Shown here: piece after piece, positions 1 through 5,668 of the stretch
Layout: every line of letters starts with the position of its first letter
Position numbering within the stretch: the first letter of the stretch is position 1
NCBI GenBank assembly: GCA_046727955.1
Contig: JBKPDO010000123.1
Coordinates: 1 to 8,300 of the forward strand
Direction of reading: 5' to 3'
Length of the DNA: 8,300 nt
DNA from: DASVXQ01 sp046727955
GTDB lineage: Bacteria > Actinomycetota > CALGFH01
Made by a program: the position numbers and the translations under genes
Notes under the pieces: model-generated
Seen by the model: only the letters and a program-made list of their open reading frames with translations
What the model was told of the DNA's origin: nothing
Databases searched by the model: none

Positions 1-109
1 CCTCGGCGGCCAACTCCTCGGTCAGGGCGGCAATCCGCGCCCGCAACGCCTCCGCCCGAGCCTGGGCCGCAGCCTCCCGCGCTTCCAGCTCCGCCATCAA
101 CGAACCCAT
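1..109 (-). CDS. N-terminus of a coiled-coil hypothetical protein (partial)
   Basis: An open frame starts at ATG 109-107 on the minus strand and leaves the window after 36 codons. It is preceded by AAGGA at 120-116, a good ribosome binding site six bases before the start. The visible residues begin MGSLMAELEAREAAAQAR and continue as an Ala/Glu/Arg-rich heptad-like helix, so the protein opens with a coiled coil. Third codon positions are almost all G or C. Small actinobacterial hypothetical proteins that begin MGS-L-ELE-REA are familiar, and some sit near transposable elements, but this resemblance is from memory and too little is visible to assign a function. An in-frame ATG four codons later (97-95) is an alternative start without a better ribosome binding site. 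Confidence 0.5.
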   Translation of the reverse strand, partial: MGSLMAELEAREAAAQARAEALRARIAALTEELAAE

Positions 110-490
110 CGTCGTTCCTTCCGTCACCGCACCCTACGTGAGGTCATCCTCTCACGCAGCCGAACCAGCAACCTCCCAGCTCAACAGGTCCCTACAGAGG
201 AGCTGCACCCATCCGCGTCCGCCCTGGCTGGCTGAGCACGTCACGGACATGCGCCAGCGCGCCCTGGCGGCAGCAGGGGGCGGCGTTTGTGCTGCACGGC
301 CTCCCAACACAAACCCCGCTGACGCCGCCACGTGATGGGAGCCTACCCGGCGACATGGAGGTGTCGAAGGAGCCAAGGGTCATCCGACGGCCAGCGTTGC
401 CCCACGGTCGTATAGATCCGGCTCACAGCCAGGACGATCGGATCGTTACGGCTTGGGCCCGCGCAGGTGTCCGACGGATCGCAACGGCAC

Positions 491-533
491 GGCAGGCAAG
501 CAAGGCAGGCAGGCAAGCAAGGCAGGCAAGCAA
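491..533. repeat. Three copies of a 13-bp direct repeat
   Basis: The 13-mer GGCAGGCAAGCAA occurs perfectly at 491-503, 508-520 and 521-533. An extra GGCA (504-507) lies between the first two copies, and the last two are directly adjacent. The array is built from GGCA and AGCA steps, as expected from replication slippage. It lies in the stretch without genes. No function is evident. Confidence 0.9.
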
Positions 534-825
534 GGCGAGCGGACCTTCTCTTGTTGTCAAGCCCGAAGCGGCGACCCGTACTGCAGGAGGGCCCGCGATC
601 CTGTCCTAAGGCACCAGCGCGCTGCCGCGCCGTCTCCGGGCTTGGCCACGAGGCAGTCCACGGCCAGATGGTGACGCACGGCACTCCGTCCATGCGCCCT
701 GCGGCACTGCTCGCCCACTCCGGCATGACCGATCCTTGCGGCAGACACGTCAGCCAGGACGGCAACGACGGCGCCGCAGCCCGACCTGGGACCGCGGGGC
801 CGTCCGACCCGGGAAAGGGACCCCG

Positions 826-1024
826 ATGTCCGACACCATCCCTGTCCCCATGCGGCGCGCCGGCCTGGATCACCGCACGGTTCCGGCTCGGCTCAACGGA
901 CGGCTCGGTCGAGCACCTCAAGACCGGCTGCGTGAACAACCACTGCCTCACCCCACTGGCCGAGATGGTCGAACGGGAGCGGCCTGCCGCCCTGGATCGC
1001 GACCTGGCGGCAGTGTCCAGCTGA
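826..1024 (+). pseudogene. Possible degraded small ORF, unrecognised
   Basis: ATG 826 follows a weak GGGA-containing leader and opens a frame beginning MSDTIPVPMRRAGLD with high third-position G+C. Coding character then moves to another frame, which ends at TGA 1022-1024 with the residues LAEMVERERPAALDRDLAAVSS split across positions 959-1021. In that second frame about 44 of 51 third positions are G or C. One indel near 870 would join the two parts into a product of about 65 aa. I do not recognise the product. The first 15 residues recall the N-terminus of some actinobacterial cytochromes P450, but nothing that follows resembles one. This may be a chance pattern. Confidence 0.2.
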
Positions 1025-1265
1025 TCCGGCCCTGTGGGGTCCTGGGCGTCGTGGGCAGGGCCGCCGAGGAGCCAACGAGCAGTGGCGGTGGGCAGCACGA
1101 CCGGGCTGCCACCCAGCAACCGACCCGCCCATGCGGCCGTTGGGCAGGCGGACCGCGGTACGTGCGGCCACGTGATCGCCCGCCCGGCCGCCGCATGCCA
1201 CCATGTCCTCGGCACCAGTCTCTACAGGGCGCCGCGGGCGGCAGGACGCGAGGAGGTGGGTACCT

Positions 1266-1499
1266 GTGGTGACGGCATACATCCTCATCCAGACCGAGGT
1301 CGGCAAGGCGGCCCAGGTCGCCAGGGACATCGTCGAGATCAAGGGCGTGCAGCAGGCCGAGGACGTGACCGGCCCCTACGACGTGATCGTCCGTGCCGAG
1401 GCGCGCAACATCGACGAGCTCGGCAGGCTGGTGGTCGCGCGTGTGCAGGCGGTCGACGGCATCACGAGGACCCTTACCTGTCCAGTGGTGCACCTCTAG
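1266..1499 (+). CDS. Stand-alone Lrp/AsnC-type ligand-binding (RAM) domain protein
   Basis: A complete 77-aa protein with no DNA-binding domain; it is the RAM/AsnC ligand-sensing fold alone. Visible features are an opening strand (TAYILIQTEVGKA), a central EDVTGPYDVIVRAEA segment with the conserved G-YD, and a C-terminal VDGITRTLTCPVVHL strand. AGGAGG at 1251-1256 lies nine bases before GTG 1266; GTG 1269 is an alternative start. The stop is TAG 1497-1499. Very similar short single-domain proteins are common in actinobacteria. The full Lrp/AsnC family binds amino acids through this domain and forms dimers to octamers, so this protein may bind a small metabolite or modulate a full-length regulator; the ligand is unknown. 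The gene stands alone, with a long gene-poor stretch upstream and the decayed IS66 element downstream. The reading frame is intact and codon use is typical of the host. Confidence 0.88.
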   Translation: MVTAYILIQTEVGKAAQVARDIVEIKGVQQAEDVTGPYDVIVRAEARNIDELGRLVVARVQAVDGITRTLTCPVVHL

Positions 1500-1666
1500 A
1501 GCCGCTCGACCAGCTTGTGGTACGGCCAACAGCAACAATCACAGCAACACGGGCCGATCGCGGCGGTCGGCGGCGAACGGCTGCGCTGGAGGCGCCCGGG
1601 TCAAAGACGCCTACGAACAGCTCTGAACTGCGAATACAGACTTTGAGGACCGGCAAGCGTAATTGG

Positions 1667-1909
1667 TTACCGGGTTGGGTTATGGCAGCCGCGTGGGTGG
1701 TCGGCGATGAGTCGGGCGAGGTGCTCCAGCAGGTGGGGTGGCCCGCCGAGGCCGTGTTCGCCGCGTAGGTGGCCATCGGCCAGGTCGCCAACGGCAGCGT
1801 GAACCCAGTCCTGGTGGCATCCATGACCACGGTGGCGCCGCCGTTGGCCAGCTCGGTGACGATCAGGCGGTAACGCGCCCGCGGCCGGGCGCGCCAGGGC
1901 CGGACTCAT
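1667..1909 (-). pseudogene. Small ORF overlapping the IS66 transposase stop (ATGA), possible passenger gene
   Basis: ATG 1909-1907 overlaps the transposase stop TGA (1908-1906) as ATGA, a layout typical of translational coupling. The frame is open for 80 codons to TAA 1669-1667 and ends with LRGEHGLGGPPHLLEHLARL followed by IADHPRG. The middle of this frame has poor codon character. There the adjacent frame reads RYRLIVTELANGGATVVMDA, with about 21 of 25 third positions G or C, before coding character returns to the first frame. This pattern suggests an original protein of about 80 aa with two compensating frameshifts. I do not recognise the family. The overlap and shared strand suggest a small accessory or passenger gene of the IS66 element; an unrelated host gene is the alternative. 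Confidence 0.4.
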
Positions 1910-3341
1910 GGGTCCCGCGCTGAGGTGGGGATCGAAAGATCGGAGACCAGCGGCCCGCGCGCGCCCGGCAGCCTGACCAGGATGGCGACGGGGTCGCGCT
2001 GCTGCTGGGCGGCGGTGCGCAGCACGCTGGCGAGCACCTGCCAGGTATCGGCCCCAGCCCAGGTGTGGTTGCCGCCCCACTGCTTGCAGCAGACGACCGC
2101 GGGGCGGATGGCCTGCTCGGCCCGCCAGTTGGTCGCCTGCACGCCGGGGACCCGCAGGAAGGTGAACAGATGCGCGCGCTCGTTGGCCAGGTGGTTGAGC
2201 AGCCGGCGGTCGGGTGGGTAGGAGGTCCTGCCGGCGATGAGCTTGTCGACTGCCACACCGAGCCGTTCCGCCGCGGCCGCGACCTCGACCGGGCCGAGCT
2301 GGCCGGCGTCACCGGCATCCCAGACCGCCAGCGCCTGCTGGAGCACCCGCCGGATGGCGTGCGGGGTCTTGGCCTGGCCGCGCTTGGCGTCGGCCAGCAG
2401 CTCGGCGCAGCGGCGTAACAGGTGCGCCAGGCAGGCTTGGTGGGCGGCCTGGGTGAACCGGCGGTAGGGCGCCCACCCGTCGCGCTCCAACACCCCCGCG
2501 TCGTCGTCGCCGCGGCCCGGGGCGATGCGGCAGACGACCACCCGCCTGTCCAGCAAACGCCCACGGCCACGCGCACCGGCCACCCACCCGCCAGCCGGTC
2601 TGGTCCGGGGCGACGACCGGGCTGGCGTGCACTCCCTCGAGCAGCGCCTGGTAGGTCGGGCCCGCGTGGCGGGCCGCGCGGGCCCGACCGCCTGGGTCAC
2701 TCACCCGGGGTGAGGTCCAGGCCGAACTGGCCGAGCAGCCGGGCGACCTTGCCTGCCGGCAGCCCGGGTTCCTTGTTGCACCAGGCCGCCAGCGCCACCG
2801 CCCGGGGGCCGACCTGCACCCCGGCCGCGCCCAGCGCCGCCGAGGTCTGCTCGGGGTGGCGGGCTGGACGCGCCGCCGGCACCCCCGGCAGCGGCCGATC
2901 TGCACCTCGAAGCGGCAGATCTCCGTCTTGGTGGGCGGGGGCAGATCCTGCTGGTACTGGTCGGCGACCCGCTCGAAGGCGACCTCGCCGCCACACGTCG
3001 GGCAGGTCGCCAGGAACCTCACGGTGATCTGCCGGTCGACCCGGTCGGGGACGGGGGACGGGCCGTCGCGCGTGCCGGCCGTAGGCCGCGCCCGCCTTGC
3101 GGCCCGGCCGTCTGGGGTAGGGGGGTGGGGGTGTTCTTGGAGAGCGGGGCGGCCTGCCGCTTGCCCGCCCGCCGCAGCTCTTCGACCTGGGCGGCCAGCT
3201 CACCGACGCGGGTCTGCAGCCGCTGGTTGTCCACCCGCAGCCGCTCGACCTGGGCGGCGAGCCGGTCGCGCTCGGCCCGTACCGCCCCGGAATTGGGCTT
3301 CCACCATTGCGACCCGCTCGCGCAGCACGCCACCTCGGCAT
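1906..3341 (-). pseudogene. IS66 family transposase, multiply frameshifted
   Basis: Joining three frames gives a nearly full-length IS66 transposase of about 475 codons. In order: an N-terminal coiled coil (start near 3328, heptads ending near 3180), the linker SKNTPTP followed by GRKAGAAYGRHARR, the zinc-finger region with CPTCGGE (near 3000) and CRGCRRR (near 2880), a helical HPEQTSAALG segment, then the DDE domain. The first Asp is in PDQTGWRV (near 2600), the second in ERDGWAPYRRF (near 2470) and the Glu in NWRAEQAIRP (near 2110). The final 210 codons (2541 to the stop at 1906-1908) are intact. The frame breaks near 3285-3288 (one extra G), in G runs at 3114-3131, at 3047-3060 (a 7-bp duplication), near 2858-2864, near 2697-2706, near 2675-2686 and near 2547-2552. 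Compared with the family as I remember it, about ten residues are also missing before the second Asp. It cannot make a functional enzyme. Confidence 0.93.
3047..3060. repeat. 7-bp tandem duplication causing a frameshift
   Basis: GGGGACG occurs twice in direct succession, at 3047-3053 and 3054-3060, inside the IS66 transposase pseudogene. On the coding (minus) strand, removing one copy restores a continuous reading of GRHARRPVPDRVDRQITVRF across two frames. A duplication of seven bases shifts the frame by one, so this repeat is a specific lesion and not a family feature. Confidence 0.85.
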
Positions 3342-3359
3342 TGTCCTTGAGCCCGCGGG

Positions 3360-3653
3360 TCACTGGAGGAGTTCGTCGCTGAGCTCGCGCAGGGCGCGGC
3401 GCGCCTCAGCCAGGACGGTCCGGCCGGCGTCGGTGATGGTGTAGCGGCGCACCCGCCGGCCTGCTTCCAGGTCGTCGTGGCCGGCGAGCAGCCCGGCGGC
3501 CTCCAGGCGGTGCAGGGTGGGGTAGAGGGTCCCGGGGCTGATCCGGTAGCCGTGGCGGGCCAGCTCGGCCGACATCCAGGCACCGTGGATGGGGTGCTCG
3601 GCGGCGTGGTGGAGCACGTGCAGCTGCACGGCCCCGTGCAGGAACGACCTCAC
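3360..3653 (-). CDS. PadR family transcriptional regulator
   Basis: A complete 97-aa winged-helix regulator of the short PadR class. The recognition region is clear: HGAWMSAELARHGYRISPGT followed by LYPTLHRLEAAGLL (about residues 23-56), the signature helix-turn-helix of the family. The wing (RRVRRYTITDAGRTVL) and a short C-terminal dimerisation helix ending SDELLQ follow. The start is GTG 3653-3651 with only a weak ribosome binding site (AGG at 3659-3657); a TACGAT -10-like hexamer at 3670-3665 leaves a very short leader. The gene is divergent from the VOC/chrA pair across 72 bp and the shared region holds a dyad, so it probably represses itself and the pair. PadR proteins usually respond to a small ligand, unknown here. 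The stop lies about 20 bp before the decayed IS66 transposase, but the protein has the usual length. Confidence 0.92.
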   Translation of the reverse strand: MRSFLHGAVQLHVLHHAAEHPIHGAWMSAELARHGYRISPGTLYPTLHRLEAAGLLAGHDDLEAGRRVRRYTITDAGRTVLAEARRALRELSDELLQ

Positions 3654-3663
3654 CGGCCTACCC

Positions 3664-3681
3664 TATCGTATCTCGATATCG
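3664..3681. promoter_or_regulatory. Dyad in the padR/VOC divergent intergenic region, probable PadR operator
   Basis: The 72-bp region between the divergent starts contains TATCG-N5-CGATA (3664-3668 and 3674-3678), followed without a gap by the 8-bp palindrome CGATATCG (3674-3681). It is AT-rich against a very GC-rich background, overlaps the likely -10 of padR (TACGAT on the minus strand, 3670-3665), and lies 45-62 bp before the VOC start codon. Its position suggests a site bound by the PadR protein and controlling both directions. Assignment to this regulator is inference. Confidence 0.55.
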
Positions 3682-3725
3682 GATTTCGTAATGACCGACC
3701 CGGCGCCACACCATGGGAGGTGCGC

Positions 3726-4112
3726 ATGCCCGCAACCACCACGACGGTCGGCGTCCGCTACATGATCGACGACGTCGCCGATGCCGTCGCCTTCTACACC
3801 ACCTACCTCGGCTTCACTCTCGAGCAGGATGCGGCACCGGCGTTTGCCACCGTCAGCCGTGATGGCGTGCGGCTGCTGGTCAGCGGCCCGACCAGCTCGG
3901 GCCGGCGGCCCATGCCCGACGGCACCCGGCCCGTCCCAGGCGGCTGGAACCGCCTCCACTTGCAGGTGGTTGACCTGGCCGCCGAGGTCGATCGGCTCCG
4001 CGCCGCGGGGCTGCGGTTCCGCAACGACATCGTGACCGGACCCGGCGGCTCGCAGATCCTGTTGGAGGACCCCTCCGGCAACGTGGTCGAGCTGTTCCAG
4101 CCTGCCCGGTGA
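3726..4112 (+). CDS. VOC (glyoxalase/bleomycin resistance) fold protein
   Basis: A complete 128-aa protein of the vicinal oxygen chelate superfamily. Two beta-alpha-beta-beta-beta modules are visible. The first begins VGVRYMIDDVADAVAFYTTY (residues about 8-27), with the typical A-FY--LGF pattern. The second begins WNRLHLQVVDLAAEVDRL (about 75-92) and ends in ILLEDPSGNVVELFQP. The His in LHLQV and the Glu in VELFQ occupy usual metal-ligand positions; the first-module strand lacks the common His. GGGAGG at 3715-3720 lies five bases before ATG 3726, which decides the start. The substrate cannot be told: such proteins include glyoxalases, dioxygenases, thiol transferases and antibiotic-binding proteins. 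It is the first gene of the plus-strand unit with chrA, opposite padR, which suggests a stress or detoxification role. Confidence 0.9.
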   Translation: MPATTTTVGVRYMIDDVADAVAFYTTYLGFTLEQDAAPAFATVSRDGVRLLVSGPTSSGRRPMPDGTRPVPGGWNRLHLQVVDLAAEVDRLRAAGLRFRNDIVTGPGGSQILLEDPSGNVVELFQPAR

Positions 4113-4192
4113 GGATCCCGCCGCTGTCCTGGGGCACCGGACTGGGCACCACCCTCGCCGCACCGACCGCCAGCAGCGCCAGCGGTCGCTGA
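4109..4192 (+). CDS. Possible 27-aa ORF coupling the VOC gene to chrA
   Basis: GTG 4109-4111 overlaps the VOC stop codon as GTGA and opens a 27-codon frame to TGA 4190-4192, four bases before the chrA GTG at 4197. About 24 of 27 third positions are G or C. The product (VRIPPLSWGTGLGTTLAAPT then ASSASGR) has no recognisable motif. Its value is positional: chrA has no clear ribosome binding site of its own, and translation through this frame would carry ribosomes to the chrA start. It may equally be a chance open frame in an 84-bp spacer. Confidence 0.25.
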   Translation: MRIPPLSWGTGLGTTLAAPTASSASGR

Positions 4193-4196
4193 CCCC

Positions 4197-5399
4197 GTGC
4201 CCACCCCCGACCCCGAACACGGCACGGCGGCCGCGCGACGGCCACCTCGCCCGCTCGGCGAGGTGCTGGTGGTGATGCTCAAGCTCGGCACGATCGCGTT
4301 CGGCGGCCCGGCCGTGCACGTCGCCATGCTGCGGGAGGAGACGGTCCGCCGACGCCACTGGCTTGCGGACGCCGAGTTCCTGGACCTGTTCGGCGCGGTC
4401 AGCGTCCTGCCCGGCCCCAGCTCCACCCAGCTCGCCATCGTGCTCGCCCGGCGCCGTGCCGGCTGGGCGGGGCTGCTGCTCGGCGGGGCGTGCTTCATCC
4501 TGCCCGCCATGGCGATCGTGCTCGCCCTGGCCTGGGCGTATGTCCGCTACCGGTCCACCCCCACCGGTGGTGGAGTCCTGTACGGGGTGGGACCAGTGAT
4601 GATCGCGGTGGTCGCGGTCGCGGTGTGGGAGCTGGCCCGCAGCGCCCTCATGCCCCACCGCGAGCAGGGCCGGCTGGCGGTGGCCGGCTTGGCGGCGGCC
4701 GGCGTGGCCGCGCTCGGCGGCTACCTCGCCGGGCTCAACGTGCTCGCCATCCTCGCCGCCGCGGGCCTGGTGGTCAGCCTGGGCGGCAACTGGCGGCGGC
4801 TTCGTCCCGCCGCCCGCTCCCTCCTCCCCCTCCTCCCGGTCGGGCTGCTGGCCACCGCCGCGCCCGCCCGCCGTCACCCCGGCCTGGCGGCGGTCGCCGG
4901 TGAGTTCCTCAAGCTTGGCGTGGTCGTGTTCGGCAGTGGCTATGTCCTGCTCGCCTTCCTGCAGCGCGACCTTGTCAGCGGGCTCGGCTGGCTTGACACC
5001 CGCCAGGTCCTGGACGGCGTGATCGCCGGCCAGATCACCCCTGGGCCGGTGTTCACCACCGCGACCTTCCTCGGCTACCTGCTGGGCGGCGTCCCCGCCG
5101 CGATCGTCGCGACCGCCGCGATCTTCGCGCCGTCGTTTGTGATGGTCGCCGCCCTGGAGCCCCTGATCGGCCGCATCCGCGGCTCCCCCTGGGCCGGCGC
5201 TGCGCTGGACGGCATCACCATGGCCGCGCTGGGTCTGATGGCCGGCGTCACCGTGGACCTTGGCCACACGGCGATCACCGATCCGCTCACCGCCGTGGTC
5301 GCCGTGGTGGCCCTGCTGGTGGTGCTGCGCTGGCGTCCCAACACGGCGTGGCTGGTGCTGGCCGGCGCCGCCATCGGCATCGCCCACGCCCTCGCATGA
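4197..5399 (+). CDS. chrA: Chromate transporter, two-domain CHR family (ChrA-type)
   Basis: A complete 400-aa polytopic membrane protein made of two homologous CHR domains, the usual length for long-chain ChrA. Domain 1 (about residues 20-190) has the signature IAFGGPAVHVAMLREE, then RRHWL and SVLPGPSSTQLAIV. Domain 2 (about 230-395) repeats it as VVFGSGYVLLAFLQRD, GWLD and GQITPGPVFTTATFLG, followed by FAPSFVMV. Many hydrophobic segments fit 10-12 transmembrane helices in the cytoplasmic membrane. Characterised members export chromate by chemiosmotic antiport; other members are poorly understood, so the substrate here is inferred. GTG 4197 is chosen because it gives a short charged N-terminus before the first domain. 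No strong ribosome binding site precedes it, so coupling to the upstream frame is possible. It follows the VOC gene by 84 bp on the same strand, divergent from padR. The frame is intact, unlike the neighbouring IS66 element. Confidence 0.93.
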   Translation: MPTPDPEHGTAAARRPPRPLGEVLVVMLKLGTIAFGGPAVHVAMLREETVRRRHWLADAEFLDLFGAVSVLPGPSSTQLAIVLARRRAGWAGLLLGGACFILPAMAIVLALAWAYVRYRSTPTGGGVLYGVGPVMIAVVAVAVWELARSALMPHREQGRLAVAGLAAAGVAALGGYLAGLNVLAILAAAGLVVSLGGNWRRLRPAARSLLPLLPVGLLATAAPARRHPGLAAVAGEFLKLGVVVFGSGYVLLAFLQRDLVSGLGWLDTRQVLDGVIAGQITPGPVFTTATFLGYLLGGVPAAIVATAAIFAPSFVMVAALEPLIGRIRGSPWAGAALDGITMAALGLMAGVTVDLGHTAITDPLTAVVAVVALLVVLRWRPNTAWLVLAGAAIGIAHALA

Positions 5400-5424
5400 C
5401 CACCAGTCGCGGGGCACCAGACAC

Positions 5425-5453
5425 GGCCACGCGTGCGCACGCGCCAGCTGGCC
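5425..5453. terminator. Palindrome downstream of chrA, possible terminator
   Basis: A perfect 14-bp palindrome, CGCGTGCGCACGCG (5430-5443), lies about 30 bp after the chrA stop and is enclosed by GGCCA (5425-5429) and TGGCC (5449-5453). The RNA could form a strong GC-rich hairpin. There is no T-run after it, so a classical intrinsic terminator is not shown. Actinobacterial terminators often lack the T-run, so the role is plausible but unproven. Confidence 0.35.
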
Positions 5454-5513
5454 AAGGGATCGGCATCCCACGCCGAGCCACATAGAGCAGGAGCCGGTCG
5501 GATCAAGGACCCG

Positions 5514-5642
5514 CTATCTCAATACCGGCAAGCATGACGCCGAAGCGCCGTCAACCGTCCGGCGTGGGTTCGCGTCGAAGTCGACCTTGACCTCGTCGTT
5601 GAGCTTGAGGGGGCGCTGTTGCGTCTGGTCGGCCTGCGGCAT
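5514..5642 (-). other. Chimeric 42-aa frame across the IS6 left end, with a coding-like remnant outside the IS
   Basis: A minus-strand frame starts at ATG 5642 inside the IS6 element, reads through its inverted repeat, and continues in flanking DNA to TAG 5516-5514. The part outside the IS begins LKLNDEVKVDFDANPRR, with every one of its first 14 third positions G or C, so it looks like a fragment of a real gene. It vaguely recalls the last beta strand of YceI-like lipocalin-fold proteins, but this is weak. No matching N-terminal part is visible on the other side of the IS. It is most likely the remnant of a gene cut or rearranged by the insertion, not an expressed protein. Confidence 0.25.
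5612..5622 (+). repeat. IS6 element left terminal inverted repeat
   Basis: GGCGCTGTTGC, perfect inverted match to 6421-6431. It lies about 47 bp beyond the 3' end of the transposase gene. Confidence 0.9.
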
Positions 5643-5668
5643 GCTGAAGCCGCAACTACGGGCTGGCT

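Larger units (their letters stand above)
110..1265. other. Long stretch without a convincing intact gene
   Basis: About 1.15 kb separate the minus-strand gene at the left edge from the RAM-domain gene. Several open frames exist on both strands, the longest about 290 codons on the minus strand (343-1215). Their proteins are Arg/Pro/Ser/Cys-rich, carry no recognisable motif and look like chance open frames in GC-rich DNA. The only structure I can support is the short direct repeat at 491-533 and the coding-like stretch at 826-1024, both listed separately. No tRNA cloverleaf or obvious hairpin terminator was seen. The stretch may be decayed former coding or mobile-element DNA. Confidence 0.5.
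1667..3341 (-). mobile_element. Decayed IS66-family insertion element
   Basis: The element holds an IS66-type transposase pseudogene (1906-3341) and, behind it on the same strand, a small frame that overlaps the transposase stop (1667-1909). I could not identify terminal inverted repeats or a target duplication, so the limits are those of the coding parts. The upstream limit is tight: the transposase start lies only about 20 bp after the padR stop, leaving no room for the usual leader and end sequence of an IS66 element. That end has probably been lost. Decay is mainly by indels, not substitutions. Confidence 0.8.

Noticed and set aside
155..200. Minus-strand GGTTCGGC considered as a tRNA T-loop.
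   Set aside because: No acceptor, D or anticodon stems could be folded around it.
491..533. Repeat array considered as a small CRISPR.
   Set aside because: The copies are 13 bp with no spacers of regular length and no cas genes; this is a slippage repeat.
826..870. N-terminus MSDTIPVPMRRAGLD read as a cytochrome P450 start.
   Set aside because: No frame downstream continues with P450 features such as the I-helix, the ExxR motif or the heme-binding Cys segment; the match is too short.
327..1176. GCCACGTGAT occurs at 327-336 and again at 1167-1176.
   Set aside because: It is a 10-bp match containing the common CACGTG palindrome, with no surrounding similarity; compatible with chance.
343..1215. 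A 290-codon open frame on the minus strand.
   Set aside because: The composition is rich in Arg, Pro, Ser, Trp and Cys with no domain. It runs through the 13-bp repeat array and has no ribosome binding site; chance open frame in GC-rich DNA.
1659..1670. GTAA-TTGG-TTAC considered as an IS66 terminal repeat.
   Set aside because: It is its own small palindrome and no matching copy was found near the other side of the element at about 3340-3360, so it cannot be called an IS end.
1034..1768. A 244-codon plus-strand open frame across the RAM-domain gene.
   Set aside because: It overlaps a well-supported gene in another frame and gives an Arg/Gly/Ala-rich product with no motif.
3663..5483. A 606-codon open frame on the minus strand opposite the VOC and chrA genes.
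   Set aside because: It is the antisense of two clear plus-strand genes. Its product is His/Gly/Asp/Arg/Gln-rich low-complexity sequence without motifs, as expected from the complement of GC-biased codons.
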